Assembly: GCF_026162365.1 (NCBI RefSeq)
Contig: NZ_JAOANW010000008.1
Location: forward strand, 62,001-126,000
Direction of reading: 5' to 3'
Source: Nitratireductor luteus
GTDB taxonomy: Bacteria > Pseudomonadota > Alphaproteobacteria > Rhizobiales > Rhizobiaceae
DNA: 64,000 bases
Shown: positions 44,801 to 53,371 of the stretch, piece by piece
Numbering within the stretch: the first letter of the stretch is position 1
Layout: each line of letters opens with the position of its first letter
Position numbers and translations under genes: made by a program
The notes under the pieces: model-generated
What the model saw: only the letters and a program-made list of their open reading frames with translations
Told to the model about the DNA's origin: nothing
Database searches by the model: none

Positions 44801-45441
44801 TGATAACGCTGCGCATCCGCCTCGGTGCGCGCGGCTTCGCCCAGCATATCATAGGAATAGGTGTAGCCTTTCGCGGTCATCGAGCGGCCGCGCTTGACCG
44901 CCTCGGCAATGGTGCGTCCGAGCACGAACTGCTCGCCCATCTCGCGCATTGCAGCGGCGACCGCGGTACGGATCACCGGCTCGCCCAACCGCCGCACCAT
45001 GCCGCGCAGCAGCGATTCCACGCCGTCGCCGCTTTCGTCCAGCACCCGCCCCGTGAGCATCAGCGCCCAGGTGGAGGCATTGACGAAAATGGAGGCCGAT
45101 TCGCCGGAATGGGCAGACCAGTCATGCGGGGCGATCTTGTCGCGGATCAGATCGTCGACCGTCTCGGCATCCGGCACGCGCAGCAGCGCCTCGGCAAGGC
45201 ACATCAGCGCCACGCCCTCGCTGGTCGAAAGGCCGTATTCGGAAAGGAACGCCTCCATCAGATGGAGGTCGGAATCCGACCTTACCGCCCGCACCAGCTG
45301 CGCCGCCTCGGCCGATATCGCCGCCCGCCGCGCCTCCGAGAGACCGGCCATGGCCATCAGCGCGGACACGGCCTGTTCCTCATCGGCCAAATAGTGCTCA
45401 CGGATCGTCCGGCGGATGGCATCCAGATCTGGCAACGGCAT
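41824..45441 (-). CDS. putA: Bifunctional proline dehydrogenase / glutamate-semialdehyde dehydrogenase
   Basis: A 1205-residue PutA oxidises proline to glutamate at the membrane. It has an alpha-helical N-terminal arm and a proline dehydrogenase FAD barrel (RVDVSLDVIEEVL-like segment, RLVKGAYWDTEIKRAQ, ATHNAHTVAAIL). The P5C dehydrogenase follows (ISPWNFPLAIFTGQ, FTGSIDVARL, AGQRCSALRV with the catalytic Cys about residue 811). An extra C-terminal domain from about residue 1000 completes it. There is no ribbon-helix-helix DNA-binding domain at the N-terminus, so regulation falls to the divergent Lrp-type gene. Confidence 0.95.
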   Translation of the reverse strand: MPLPDLDAIRRTIREHYLADEEQAVSALMAMAGLSEARRAAISAEAAQLVRAVRSDSDLHLMEAFLSEYGLSTSEGVALMCLAEALLRVPDAETVDDLIRDKIAPHDWSAHSGESASIFVNASTWALMLTGRVLDESGDGVESLLRGMVRRLGEPVIRTAVAAAMREMGEQFVLGRTIAEAVKRGRSMTAKGYTYSYDMLGEAARTEADAQRYHKAYADAIVALKAEAKSGDIRVNPGISVKLSALHPRYEATHEAQMMPLMTARLLELAQAARAARMGLNIDAEEADRLDVSLDVIEEVLSDPSLQGWDGFGVVVQAYGPRAPLVIDWLHALAGKLDRRIMVRLVKGAYWDTEIKRAQVMGLDGYPVFTRKVNTDVSYIACARKLLSMTDRIYPQFATHNAHTVAAILSMAEDKQAFEFQRLHGMGEALHEVVRKRQGTRCRIYAPVGAHRDLLAYLVRRLLENGANSSFVHQIVDEEVSAEEIARDPFAAVVANNRASNPAIPMPAAIFGPGRRNSSGWDLTDPTTLDGIDAGRAVFAPPHQWAAGPSTRATGGAVPRRLLNPARLDEVVGSVVEATPEQVSEAIGIAAEAQPAWAARPVGERADILRRIADLYEENAAEFFALATREAGKSLADGVAEVREAVDFLRYYANEAVAAERETSARGVIVCISPWNFPLAIFTGQIAAALATGNAVAAKPAEQTPLIAARAVALMHEADIPRDVLQFLPGDGPSVGAPMTADSRIAGVCFTGSIDVARLIERQLAETASPDAMLIAETGGLNAMIVDSTALPEQAVRDIVASAFQSAGQRCSALRVLYVQKDVEKRLVTMLEGAMKALHIGDPWDVATDVGPVIDDEARQTIDAYSHKMADEGRLIAKLDAPENGRFVAPAAFKVGGIEEVEREIFGPILHVATFEAENLQKVISTINARGYGLTFGLHTRIDVRVQEIVDQVHAGNIYVNRNQIGAVVGSQPFGGEGLSGTGPKAGGPLYLRRFRKNAAASGSKPTGEELDAGTLRRAVPDPARGDWPRRADRVAMLRRALRGRHADILGTAAALDHGPVDLPGPTGEANALQLVPRGRALCLGAGEEALVAQVIQALAAGNTVLAVHPDAPELLKPLLKPEFPLAALDGICPEAVLKVLSVDLVAASGETGWLSALRASLAARHGPIVPLVTEIVYPAAYVHERAVCVDTTAAGGNASLLAAS

Positions 45442-45648
45442 CGTGGCGCACTCCTCATGTCTACGACCAGCTTAGCATCGCAATTGCCGTTCCTGAAAAG
45501 GCCGGATGCAGCCGATGGAACCTTGACCTCGATGCCATCCGGCTTCTCTAGCATGCCGCAAAACGCGCACACGGACTGAATCATTGCTATATGCAGTGCA
45601 TTCAGACTAAAATTGCTCTTCAAACAGATCAAATGAGATTGTCGTTCC

Positions 45649-46101
45649 ATGTCTGCAGGACAACTGGACCGCATCGACAGGAATATCGTCGACGCCCTTT
45701 CCCGCAACGCGCGCCTTTCCCTCAGCGCGCTCGCCCAGGAGGTCGGCCTTTCAAAGACGCCGGTCCAGACCCGGCTCCGACGCCTGGAAGAGGAAGGATA
45801 TATCCGCGGCTATGCGGCGCTCGTGGACCGTGAGCGCATGGGCGAAGGGCACATCGCCTTCGTCCAGGTGACGCTCTCCGATACGCGGTCGTCAGCGCTG
45901 GAAGCCTTCAACAAGGCAGCGCTGGCCGTGCCCGAAATCGAGCAGTGCCACATGATAGCGGCGAGCTTCGACTACCTCCTCAAGATCCGCACCCGCGACA
46001 TCAAGGCCTATCGCCGGGTGCTGGGCGAGCGGATCTCCGCCCTGCCCCATGTCTCGCACACCTCGACCTTCGTTGCGATGGAGACGGTGAAGGATCGTTA
46101 G
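45649..46101 (+). CDS. putR: Lrp/AsnC family proline regulator
   Basis: A 150-residue Lrp-type regulator with a helix-turn-helix (ARLSLSALAQEVGLSKTPVQ) and a RAM domain (HMIAASFDYLLKIRTRD). Divergent placement from putA matches PutR of Agrobacterium, Rhodobacter and Brucella, which activates putA when proline is present. The 207-bp intergenic region (45442-45648) must hold both promoters; the stretch GCTATATGCAGTGCATTCAG is AT-richer and is the likely control site, but I see no secure operator. Confidence 0.88.
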   Translation: MSAGQLDRIDRNIVDALSRNARLSLSALAQEVGLSKTPVQTRLRRLEEEGYIRGYAALVDRERMGEGHIAFVQVTLSDTRSSALEAFNKAALAVPEIEQCHMIAASFDYLLKIRTRDIKAYRRVLGERISALPHVSHTSTFVAMETVKDR

Positions 46102-46156
46102 AATGCCGTGCATCCGTTCGAACGCACAAAGGGACGCTCCAACTTCTGGAATCCAC

Positions 46157-46201
46157 GCATCGTGCTTTCCGAAAAAGCGATTCTGATTTTCGGGCCGATG
46201 C
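46157..46201. repeat. Rhizobiales-type dispersed palindrome after putR
   Basis: GCATCG-tgctttC-CGAAAA pairs with TTTTCGG-GCCGATGC across an eleven-base centre, giving a long hairpin with a bulge. It fits the dispersed palindromes common between genes in Rhizobiales. It lies between putR and the sugar kinase gene and could end transcription of putR. Confidence 0.65.
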
Positions 46202-46269
46202 TGTAGCCGATTTGCCGGGCTGGCCGAACGTGCTATGCGCCCATGGTTTTATTATGGAGGGGAATGCGC

Positions 46270-47199
46270 ATGGCGAACCACGGTGTGGCGTCGATCGGCG
46301 AATGCATGCTGGAGCTTTCCGGTGGCAGCCAAACCGGCGACTGGAAGCTGGGCTATGCCGGCGATACGTTCAACACGCTCTGGGCTCTGCGCGCGCTGAC
46401 CCCGGACGAGACGCCCGCCGACTATGTCAGCGCCTTCGGCGACGATCCGTTCTCGCAGCAGCAGATCGCCTTCTTCCGCCAACATGACATCGGCACGGCG
46501 GCGAGCCCGGTCATTCCTGGCGCGCGGCCAGGGCTGTATGCCATCACCTTGGACGGCGCCGAACGCTCCTTCACCTATTGGCGCTCCGACGCCGCCGCCA
46601 GAAGGCTGGCGGACGATACCAACGCATTGGCAAAAAGCCTTGAAAACCGGCAGCTTATCTACTTTTCCGGAATCACCCTGGCAGTTCTGTCCGAAGCCGG
46701 GCGCAGCATCCTCGTGAACGCCCTGAAACAGGCGAGGGTCGGCGGCAGCCTGATCGCCTTCGATCCCAACTACCGCCCGCGCCTGTGGCCTTCTCCCGAT
46801 GCCGCCCGCGGCGCGATCGCAAAGGCGCTTGAAGTGACGGACATCGCGCTGCCGACATTCCCGGACGAGGCCGAGCTTTTTGGCGATGCAACGCCCGCCG
46901 ATACGGCCCGGCGCCTGGCCGAAGCCGGTATCGGCGAAATCGCCGTCAAAAACGGCGACAAGTCGACGCTGCTCCTGTTCGAGGGCAAGACCGCCGAAAT
47001 TCCGGTCGAGCCGGTGTCGAACCCGGTCGATACGACCGGCGCGGGCGACTCCTTCAATGGCGGCTATCTGGCCGCCCGCCTTGCCGACGATACGCCGGAC
47101 GGCGCCGCGGGCAGAGCTCACCGGGTGGCCGCCGCCTGCATCAAGGTGCACGGCGCACTGGCACCCTTCGAGGTGCTACGGAAAGCTTTTGGACGCTAG
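46270..47199 (+). CDS. kdgK: PfkB family carbohydrate kinase (2-keto-3-deoxygluconate kinase-like)
   Basis: A 309-residue ribokinase-fold kinase. The N-terminal substrate motif is IGECMLELSG and the ATP/catalytic signature DTTGAGDSFNGGYLAARL lies near residue 257, with the catalytic Asp in GAGDSF. The FDPNYRPRLWP segment is typical of KDG kinases, which phosphorylate 2-keto-3-deoxygluconate. The ATG at 46270 has GGAGG nine bases before it. No other hexuronate gene is nearby, so the sugar is a probable assignment only. Confidence 0.85.
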   Translation: MANHGVASIGECMLELSGGSQTGDWKLGYAGDTFNTLWALRALTPDETPADYVSAFGDDPFSQQQIAFFRQHDIGTAASPVIPGARPGLYAITLDGAERSFTYWRSDAAARRLADDTNALAKSLENRQLIYFSGITLAVLSEAGRSILVNALKQARVGGSLIAFDPNYRPRLWPSPDAARGAIAKALEVTDIALPTFPDEAELFGDATPADTARRLAEAGIGEIAVKNGDKSTLLLFEGKTAEIPVEPVSNPVDTTGAGDSFNGGYLAARLADDTPDGAAGRAHRVAAACIKVHGALAPFEVLRKAFGR

Positions 47200-47210
47200 G
47201 GGCCGCAGCC

Positions 47211-48668
47211 CTACAGCCCTAGCCCGCCGATGCAGACATATTTGGTGTCGAGGTAATCCTCGATGCCCTGATGCCCGCCTTCCCTGCCGAGGCCTGATTC
47301 CTTCACGCCGCCGAAGGGTGCTTCCACGGCGGTGATGACACCTTCATTGACGCCGACCAGCCCGTATCTCAGCCCTTCCATCACGCGGAATGCGCGGCCC
47401 AGATCGGACGTGTAGAAATAGCAGGCCAGGCCGAAGACCGTATCGTTGGCCAACGCCACGCCGTCCTCCTCCTTCTCGAAACGGAAGATGGGCGCGACCG
47501 GGCCGAAGATTTCTTCCTGCATGAAGCGCATTTGCGGCGTCGCTTCGGTGATGATGGTCGGCTCGAAGAATGTGCCGCCGAGCGCATGCCGGCTGCCGCC
47601 CGTGGCCACCTTGCCGCCCTTGGAGGTGGCGTCGGAGATGAATTCCTCGACCTTTTCCACCGCCTTGTCGTCGATCAGCGGTCCCTGCTGGGTGCCATCG
47701 TCGAGGCCGGAGCCGACCTTCAGCCGCTTCGTCTCCTCCACCATCTTCTCGACGAAGCGGTCGTAGATGCCCGCCTGCACGAAAAGCCGGTTCGTGCACA
47801 CGCAGGTCTGCCCGGAATTGCGGTATTTGGCCGCGATGGCGCCCTGCACAGCCCGGTCAAGATCGGCATCGTCGAAGACCAGGAAGGGCGCGTTGCCGCC
47901 AAGCTCCATCGACACCTTCTTCACCGTGTCAGCCGACTTCTTCAACAGCACCTTGCCGACTTCGGTGGACCCCGTGAACGTTATCTTGCGCACGAGAGGA
48001 TTCGAGCAAAGCTCGTCGCCGATCTGCGAGGCCGAGCCCGTCACGATGTTGACGACACCTTTGGGTATGCCGGCCTCCTCGCACAGAACGCCCCAGGCAA
48101 GACCCGAATACGGTGTCTGCGAAGCCGGCTTGGCGACCGCCGTGCAGCCGGCCGCGATCGCCGGTCCAAGTTTGCGCGCCAACATGGAGGAAGGAAAGTT
48201 CCACGGCGTAATGGCGCCGACAACGCCGACCGGCTCCTTGGTTACCATGATGCGGCGGTCCGCCCAGGGCGAAGGTACCGTATCGCCATAGATGCGGCGG
48301 CCTTCTTCGGCATACCACAGCACATAGGACGCGGACATGCCGACCTCGCCCTTGGCCTCGGCGAACGGCTTGCCCTGCTCCATAACCAGGAGCTCCGCCA
48401 AGGCATCCTGATTGTCCATGATCACGTCATGCAGCTTGCGCAGCATCCGGGCGCGCTCGGCGGCGGATGTTTTCCTGAAACTCCCGAAAGCTTCCTGCGC
48501 GGCCTCGATGGCGCGCCGTGTCTCGGCCCCGCCGGCCTTCGGCACACCGCCAATGCGCTGGCCGTTGGCCGGATTGACGACGTCGATCATCTCGCCCGAA
48601 TCGGCGCCGACCCAGGCCCCGCCGACATAATTGGCTTCCTTCAGAAAATGGCTTGTCTTCTGCAGCAT
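47211..48668 (-). CDS. gabD: NAD-dependent succinate-semialdehyde dehydrogenase
   Basis: A 485-residue ALDH of the GabD group. TPWNFPSSML, FTGSTEVGKVL, MELGGNAPF (active-site Glu) and NSGQTCVCTNR (nucleophile Cys followed by a second Cys two residues on, as in redox-regulated SSADH) are present. It ends with GREGGHQGIEDYLDTKYVCIG. It oxidises succinate semialdehyde from GABA breakdown. It is a paralogue of the aldehyde dehydrogenase of the ectoine-type cluster. It stands alone here, convergent with kdgK. Confidence 0.9.
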   Translation of the reverse strand: MLQKTSHFLKEANYVGGAWVGADSGEMIDVVNPANGQRIGGVPKAGGAETRRAIEAAQEAFGSFRKTSAAERARMLRKLHDVIMDNQDALAELLVMEQGKPFAEAKGEVGMSASYVLWYAEEGRRIYGDTVPSPWADRRIMVTKEPVGVVGAITPWNFPSSMLARKLGPAIAAGCTAVAKPASQTPYSGLAWGVLCEEAGIPKGVVNIVTGSASQIGDELCSNPLVRKITFTGSTEVGKVLLKKSADTVKKVSMELGGNAPFLVFDDADLDRAVQGAIAAKYRNSGQTCVCTNRLFVQAGIYDRFVEKMVEETKRLKVGSGLDDGTQQGPLIDDKAVEKVEEFISDATSKGGKVATGGSRHALGGTFFEPTIITEATPQMRFMQEEIFGPVAPIFRFEKEEDGVALANDTVFGLACYFYTSDLGRAFRVMEGLRYGLVGVNEGVITAVEAPFGGVKESGLGREGGHQGIEDYLDTKYVCIGGLGL

Positions 48669-48822
48669 AAATACCTCCTCGACGGTTCAGCGCACCGCTT
48701 CCATAGAATGAATACCGGTCAAGGTAACGTGGGGCATCACCGGGCCGGCAGCAAGCGTCCCCCTCATACCAACCCCGCCTGAAATCTAGTGCCAGCCCCT
48801 ACCGGGACAAGGCCTGCCCGGC

Positions 48823-49773
48823 CTAGCCGAACACCCATTGCGCGATCGATAGCCAGAAGGCGGTGGTCAGCACCGCCAACGCCGTTCCGATGGTCGTGGT
48901 GTTGGAAGCTAGCGCCTGACCGGTGCCGAACTGGGAGGCAATCAGATAGGGGTTGACGCCAGTGGGTAGCGAGGCGGCGGCCACCACCACCTTGGCGCTC
49001 ATCGGCGGAAGGCCGATGAGCTTGGCGAGCACCAGCGCGGCAGCCGGCATGAGAAACAGCTTGAGAAAAGCAACCGCCATGGCCGGCTTCACATTGCCGG
49101 AAATACCGTAGCGGCGAAGCCCGAGCCCCATGGCGAACAGCGCGACGGGGCCGGCAACATTGGCAAGCGAATCCACGAGCCGCGACATCAGCGATGGCAT
49201 TTCCATGCCGATGAAGCGCCACAAGAGCCCGCAGACAATGCCGATGATGAGCGGATTGGAGAACATCTTGCGGGCGAAATCCGCCAGCAGCTCGCGCGGG
49301 GACGCCTTGGGACCGGCCACCGGCCCGACGAGCCCGAACAGGAGGATCGACATGCCAATCACGATTGGCAGGTGGATCGAGACGATCAGCGACAGCGTCT
49401 CGAACCCCCGCTGCCCATAGACGCCAAGCATGAAGGGAATGCCCAGCAGAACCAGATTGGAGAACCCTCCGGCAAGCCCGCCCACGACGCCGGCCTGCTT
49501 CTCGCGCTTGAACACATACACGACCATGAGCTGCGAGACCGTCCATGTGGCGGCAATGGCCGGGAAATATGCCGCCCATAGGCCCCATGGCAGGCCATCG
49601 CCGAAATCGGCATTGGCCATGGTGCGGAACAGAAGCAGCGGAACCGCCACCGACACGGCGAAGGCGGTAAGCGCCTCGCCAGTCGCCTCGTTCAGGAAAC
49701 TGCGCCACCCACTGGCATAGCCAAGCGCGACAAGACCGAATACGAAGGCGATGGTTTCGACAAGGGATGACAT
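48823..49773 (-). CDS. AEC family transporter (auxin efflux carrier-like)
   Basis: A 316-residue membrane protein with about ten segments. It has the family's inverted five-plus-five layout, with VSVAVPLLLFRTMA near residue 42 and ASLPTGVNPYLIASQFG near residue 265. Bacterial AEC proteins export or import small organic acids such as malonate or malate; no substrate is assigned. The ATG at 49773 gives a normal N-terminus (MSSLVETIAFVFGLVALGYA), but the purine-rich tract directly abuts it. An ATG four codons upstream is possible. Confidence 0.83.
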   Translation of the reverse strand: MSSLVETIAFVFGLVALGYASGWRSFLNEATGEALTAFAVSVAVPLLLFRTMANADFGDGLPWGLWAAYFPAIAATWTVSQLMVVYVFKREKQAGVVGGLAGGFSNLVLLGIPFMLGVYGQRGFETLSLIVSIHLPIVIGMSILLFGLVGPVAGPKASPRELLADFARKMFSNPLIIGIVCGLLWRFIGMEMPSLMSRLVDSLANVAGPVALFAMGLGLRRYGISGNVKPAMAVAFLKLFLMPAAALVLAKLIGLPPMSAKVVVAAASLPTGVNPYLIASQFGTGQALASNTTTIGTALAVLTTAFWLSIAQWVFG

Positions 49774-49889
49774 CTCCCCCGCCATAAGCCGAGTCCGCAT
49801 CCGGGTAAAGCTCAAGCAGGATGTGCGGGTTTCCCTCAAACACGTATCGATCATATATGTATGGTTGATACTCGATACAGGATTGCCGA

Positions 49890-50441
49890 ATGTTACGCTG
49901 GTTGCCTCTCCTTCTCGCGCTCCTCATGGCCCCGGCCCAGGCCACCGAAGCGGGGTGGGCGCTGCTTCGCAACGGCGGCCAGGTGGTTCTGCTCAACCAT
50001 GCCGATGCGCCCGGGACGGGCGATCCCGCAGGCTTCGAGATCGGCAATTGCGCCACACAGCGCAATCTTTCCGCACGTGGGCGACAGCAGGCCAAACGCA
50101 TCGGTGCACTGTTTTTTGCGCGCGCAGCACCCGTCGGCCAGGTCCTGACCAGCCGCTATTGCCGGACGCGGGACACGGCCGAGTTCGCCTTCGGCGACAG
50201 CGTCCTGGAGGACTTCGAGCCGCTGGACCAGCTCTCGCCCGACCCTGAAGCCGCCGCGGCGCAAATCGACGCAACACTGGAGCGGATATTGGGCTATACC
50301 GGCTCCGGGAATCTCGTAATGGTGACGCACCCTTCCAACATCGAGGCGCTGACCGGCGTGCGGCCCCGCGACGGCGAAGCTGTAATCCTGGCACGCGGCG
50401 AGGACAGCGTCAGTGCAGCCGCGCGCATCGCCTTCAACTGA
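49890..50441 (+). CDS. Histidine phosphatase-fold protein with altered active site, probably exported
   Basis: A 183-residue protein with a signal peptide (MLRWLPLLLALLMAPAQA). The fold is that of the histidine phosphatase (phosphoglycerate mutase-like) superfamily: GGQVVLLNHADAPG, CATQRNLSARGRQQAKRIG, SRYCRTRDTA and VMVTHPSNIEALTG. In active members the first motif reads RHG or RHA; here the Arg is Asn (AAC codon), while the His, the later Arg and the second His are kept. It may be inactive or have changed activity. Function and partner are unknown. Confidence 0.82.
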   Translation: MLRWLPLLLALLMAPAQATEAGWALLRNGGQVVLLNHADAPGTGDPAGFEIGNCATQRNLSARGRQQAKRIGALFFARAAPVGQVLTSRYCRTRDTAEFAFGDSVLEDFEPLDQLSPDPEAAAAQIDATLERILGYTGSGNLVMVTHPSNIEALTGVRPRDGEAVILARGEDSVSAAARIAFN

Positions 50442-50550
50442 GCACAACGGCCGCTTGCCGCCCATCAGCCCTTTTCCTGCCGCAAAAAACCGATTACAGA
50501 GCCGCTCATCCGCAAGCTGAAACGAATCTCCCCACACCGAGGGACCTGCC

Positions 50551-50832
50551 GTGACCACGACATTCGACAAAGTAGCCGACATTATTTCCGAGACCAGCGA
50601 GATCGACCGCGAAAAGATCTCGCCGGAAAGTCATACGATTGACGATCTGGGCATCGATAGCCTCGATTTTCTCGACATCGTCTTCGCCATCGACAAGGAA
50701 TTCGGGATCAAGGTGCCCTTGGAGAAATGGACCCAGGAGGTCAACGACGGAAAGGTTTCCACCGAGGAATATTTCGTCATGAAGAACCTCTGCTCCAAGA
50801 TCGATGATCTGGTCGCCGCGAAAGCCGCCTGA
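50551..50832 (+). CDS. acpXL: Acyl carrier protein AcpXL for very-long-chain fatty acids
   Basis: A 93-residue acyl carrier protein with the phosphopantetheine Ser in [14 protein letters not shown] (Ser about residue 37). The long C-terminal extension after the third helix ([29 protein letters not shown], quoted in part) is typical of AcpXL. It carries the 27-hydroxyoctacosanoic-type chain later attached to lipid A in rhizobia and Brucella. The GTG start follows GAGGGA with five to six bases between. It begins the XL operon. Confidence 0.94.
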   Translation: MTTTFDKVADIISETSEIDREKISPESHTIDDLGIDSLDFLDIVFAIDKEFGIKVPLEKWTQEVNDGKVSTEEYFVMKNLCSKIDDLVAAKAA

Positions 50833-50880
50833 GCCCAATCCATCGGGCCGCCCGCGGAACCGCCAGAAAATGAGGCCGAT

Positions 50881-52056
50881 ATGAACCCGAACGACGTCGT
50901 CATCACCGGCATCGGCATCGTGTCGTCGCTCGGCCTTGGCGTTGAGGAACACTGGAACGCGCTGGCCGACCCGAAACCGGTCCTCGATGGCGAACGCTTC
51001 GCGCCCTATGTCGTCCATCCCCTGCCCGAGATCGACTGGAGCACGCAGATCCCGAAGCGCGGCGATCAGCGGCAGATGGAAACGTGGCAACGGCTGGGCA
51101 CCTACACGGCCGGCCTCGCACTGGCCGATGCGGGCATGAAGGAAGACGAAGCGCTCTGCGCCTCGATGGACATGGTGGTGGCCGCCGGCGGCGGCGAACG
51201 CGACATCGATGTCGATCAGGGCATCCTCGATGCCTCGCTGACCCGCAACGACCATGACGTGCTGCTCAACGAGAAGCTGACGACGGAACTGCGCCCTACC
51301 CTCTTCCTGGCGCAGCTTTCCAATCTGCTGGCCGGCAACATCTCCATCGTTCACAAGGTCACCGGCTCCTCGCGCACCTTCATGGGTGAGGAAGGAGCGG
51401 GCGTTTCCGCCGTGGAAACCGCCGCCGCCCGCATCCGCTCCGGTCAGTCGAGCCACCTTCTGGTGGGTGCGGCCTTCCAGACCGAGCATCCCGACATGCT
51501 GCTCGCCTACGAGTTGGCCGGCTTCCTCCAGCGCGGCGACTGGTCATCCGTCTGGGCACGGCACGAACAGGACGGCGGCGGCGTCATCACCGGTTCCGGC
51601 GCTGCCTTCCTGGTGCTCGAATCGCGCGAACACGCACAAAAGCGCGGCAGGGAGGCCTACGCCGCTATCGGGCCCGTCGTATCGGGCCGTGCGTCGCGCG
51701 AAGATGCAGCATTGGAGACCGGCCTTCGCACGATGGTCGAAACGCTGGGCGATGCGCCGACCCTAGCGCTCTCCGGCGCATCGGGCGCACACTCGGTCAC
51801 GGCCCTAGAACGGCGCTTGCTCGAGGAGCGGGACAATCTGGCCGTGCGCGGCTTCTCTTCGCTGACCGGCCACCTGAAAGAGGCCCAGTTTCCCTTCGCG
51901 GTGGCACTGGCGGCCATGGCCATTCACAAACAGGCGGCCTATCCCGCCTTCGACCCCGACCGCGAAAAATCGACCGACGCCGCACCTTCCACCATATTGG
52001 CCACCGCCATCGGCTACAACTGCTTCGAAGGCATGGGCCTCGTGGTCAAGGCCTGA
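50881..52056 (+). CDS. fabF2XL: Beta-ketoacyl-ACP synthase-like protein without active-site Cys (FabF2XL)
   Basis: A 391-residue thiolase-fold protein. The N-terminus VVITGIGIVSSLGLGVEEHW is KAS II-like. The nucleophile elbow reads GSSRTFMGEEGAGVSAVE, with no Cys; the first catalytic His region is LSGASGAHS instead of NAHGT; the GH of SSLTGHLKEA remains. It therefore cannot condense alone and resembles the chain-length factor of type II polyketide synthases. It presumably pairs with FabF1XL, encoded 16 bases downstream, to make the very long acyl chain on AcpXL. Confidence 0.88.
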   Translation: MNPNDVVITGIGIVSSLGLGVEEHWNALADPKPVLDGERFAPYVVHPLPEIDWSTQIPKRGDQRQMETWQRLGTYTAGLALADAGMKEDEALCASMDMVVAAGGGERDIDVDQGILDASLTRNDHDVLLNEKLTTELRPTLFLAQLSNLLAGNISIVHKVTGSSRTFMGEEGAGVSAVETAAARIRSGQSSHLLVGAAFQTEHPDMLLAYELAGFLQRGDWSSVWARHEQDGGGVITGSGAAFLVLESREHAQKRGREAYAAIGPVVSGRASREDAALETGLRTMVETLGDAPTLALSGASGAHSVTALERRLLEERDNLAVRGFSSLTGHLKEAQFPFAVALAAMAIHKQAAYPAFDPDREKSTDAAPSTILATAIGYNCFEGMGLVVKA

Positions 52057-52072
52057 CAGAAAGGGCGCGCCC

Positions 52073-53341
52073 ATGAAGACGACCGACAAATTTGGAAGGC
52101 CCCTCGTCGCCGTGACAGGCATGGGCGTGGTCACATCGCTCGGCCAGGGCAAGAAGGACAATTGGGAGGCGCTGACCAGCGGCCGCTCCGGCATCCACGC
52201 CATCACCCGTTTTCCGGTCGACCACCTGGCGACGAAGATTTCCGGCATGGTCGATTTTCTCGAAGAGAGCGACAAGGGAGCAAGCCGCCTCACCTACGCG
52301 CTGGCCGACCTTGCCGCGAGCGAGGCGCTGGCCGAATCCGGACTGCCCGCCACCAATTTCGCCGGTCCGCTGTTTCTGGCCGCCCCGCCCGTGGAGATCG
52401 ACTGGCACCATCGGCTGAGCCTTTACGCCCGTTCCGACAAGGGCGGAGACTGGCGTAGCCTGATCGAGGCCGCGCGCAAGCTGCGCGACAGCGAACTATT
52501 CGACGAAACGCAATTCGCCACGATCGCCGACCGGCTGGCCGATAAATACGGCACGCGCGGCCTGCCCATCACGCTTTCGACCGCATGCGCCTCCGGAGCC
52601 ACAGCGATCCAGCTCGGCACGGAGGCCATCCGCCGCGGCGAATGCGACCGGGCGCTGGCTATAGGCGCGGACGGTTCGGCGACGGCGGAGGCGCTTATCC
52701 GCTTTTCGCTGCTTTCGGCGCTCACCACCCAGAACGATCCGCCGGAAAAGGCATCCAAGCCCTTCTCCAAGGACCGCAGCGGCTTCGTGCTGGCCGAAGG
52801 CTCTGGCGCGCTGGTGCTGGAATCCCTGGAAAGCGCGCTGGCGCGCGGAGCCGATGTGCTGGGCATCATGCGCGGCTGCGGCGAGAAGGCTGACGATTTC
52901 CACCGCACCCGCTCCAAGCCCGACGGCTCTCCCGCCATCGCCGCCGTGCGCGCCGCCCTCGACGATGCCGGCATGAGCACCGACGAGATCGAGTACATCA
53001 ACGCCCACGGCACATCGACCCAGGAAAACGAGAAGATGGAGCATCTTTCGCTCTCGACCGTTTTCGGCGAGCGGATCAGCGCCATCCCGATTTCCTCCAA
53101 CAAATCGATGATCGGCCATACGCTGTCGGCCGCCGGCGCGATCGAGGCGGTGTTCTCCTTCATGACCATGCGCGAAGGCGTGATCCCGCCCACCATCAAT
53201 TACGAGGTTCCGGACCCGGCGATCGAGCTGGACGTGGTGCCCAATATCAAGCGCGCGGCCGATGTCGCGGCCGTCCTGTCGAACTCGTTCGGCTTCGGCG
53301 GCCAGAATGCCTGCCTTGTCATGGCGCGTGAAGCCGGATAA
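52073..53341 (+). CDS. fabF1XL: Beta-ketoacyl-ACP synthase FabF1XL
   Basis: A 422-residue KAS II-type enzyme with the full triad: Cys in LSTACASGATAI, His in INAHGTSTQENE and His in SNKSMIGHTLSAAGA. It ends with SNSFGFGGQNACLVM as in FabF. It elongates the acyl chain on AcpXL in the cytoplasm. It lies between fabF2XL and the dehydrogenase gene, in the order known from Rhizobium leguminosarum. Confidence 0.93.
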   Translation: MKTTDKFGRPLVAVTGMGVVTSLGQGKKDNWEALTSGRSGIHAITRFPVDHLATKISGMVDFLEESDKGASRLTYALADLAASEALAESGLPATNFAGPLFLAAPPVEIDWHHRLSLYARSDKGGDWRSLIEAARKLRDSELFDETQFATIADRLADKYGTRGLPITLSTACASGATAIQLGTEAIRRGECDRALAIGADGSATAEALIRFSLLSALTTQNDPPEKASKPFSKDRSGFVLAEGSGALVLESLESALARGADVLGIMRGCGEKADDFHRTRSKPDGSPAIAAVRAALDDAGMSTDEIEYINAHGTSTQENEKMEHLSLSTVFGERISAIPISSNKSMIGHTLSAAGAIEAVFSFMTMREGVIPPTINYEVPDPAIELDVVPNIKRAADVAAVLSNSFGFGGQNACLVMAREAG

Positions 53342-53371
53342 GTCGGCAGCCTTTCAAAGGAACGACATTTC

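Noticed and set aside
43294-45579. A 761-codon plus-strand open frame opposite putA
   Set aside because: It is fully antisense to conserved PutA domains and has no recognisable motif or ribosome site.
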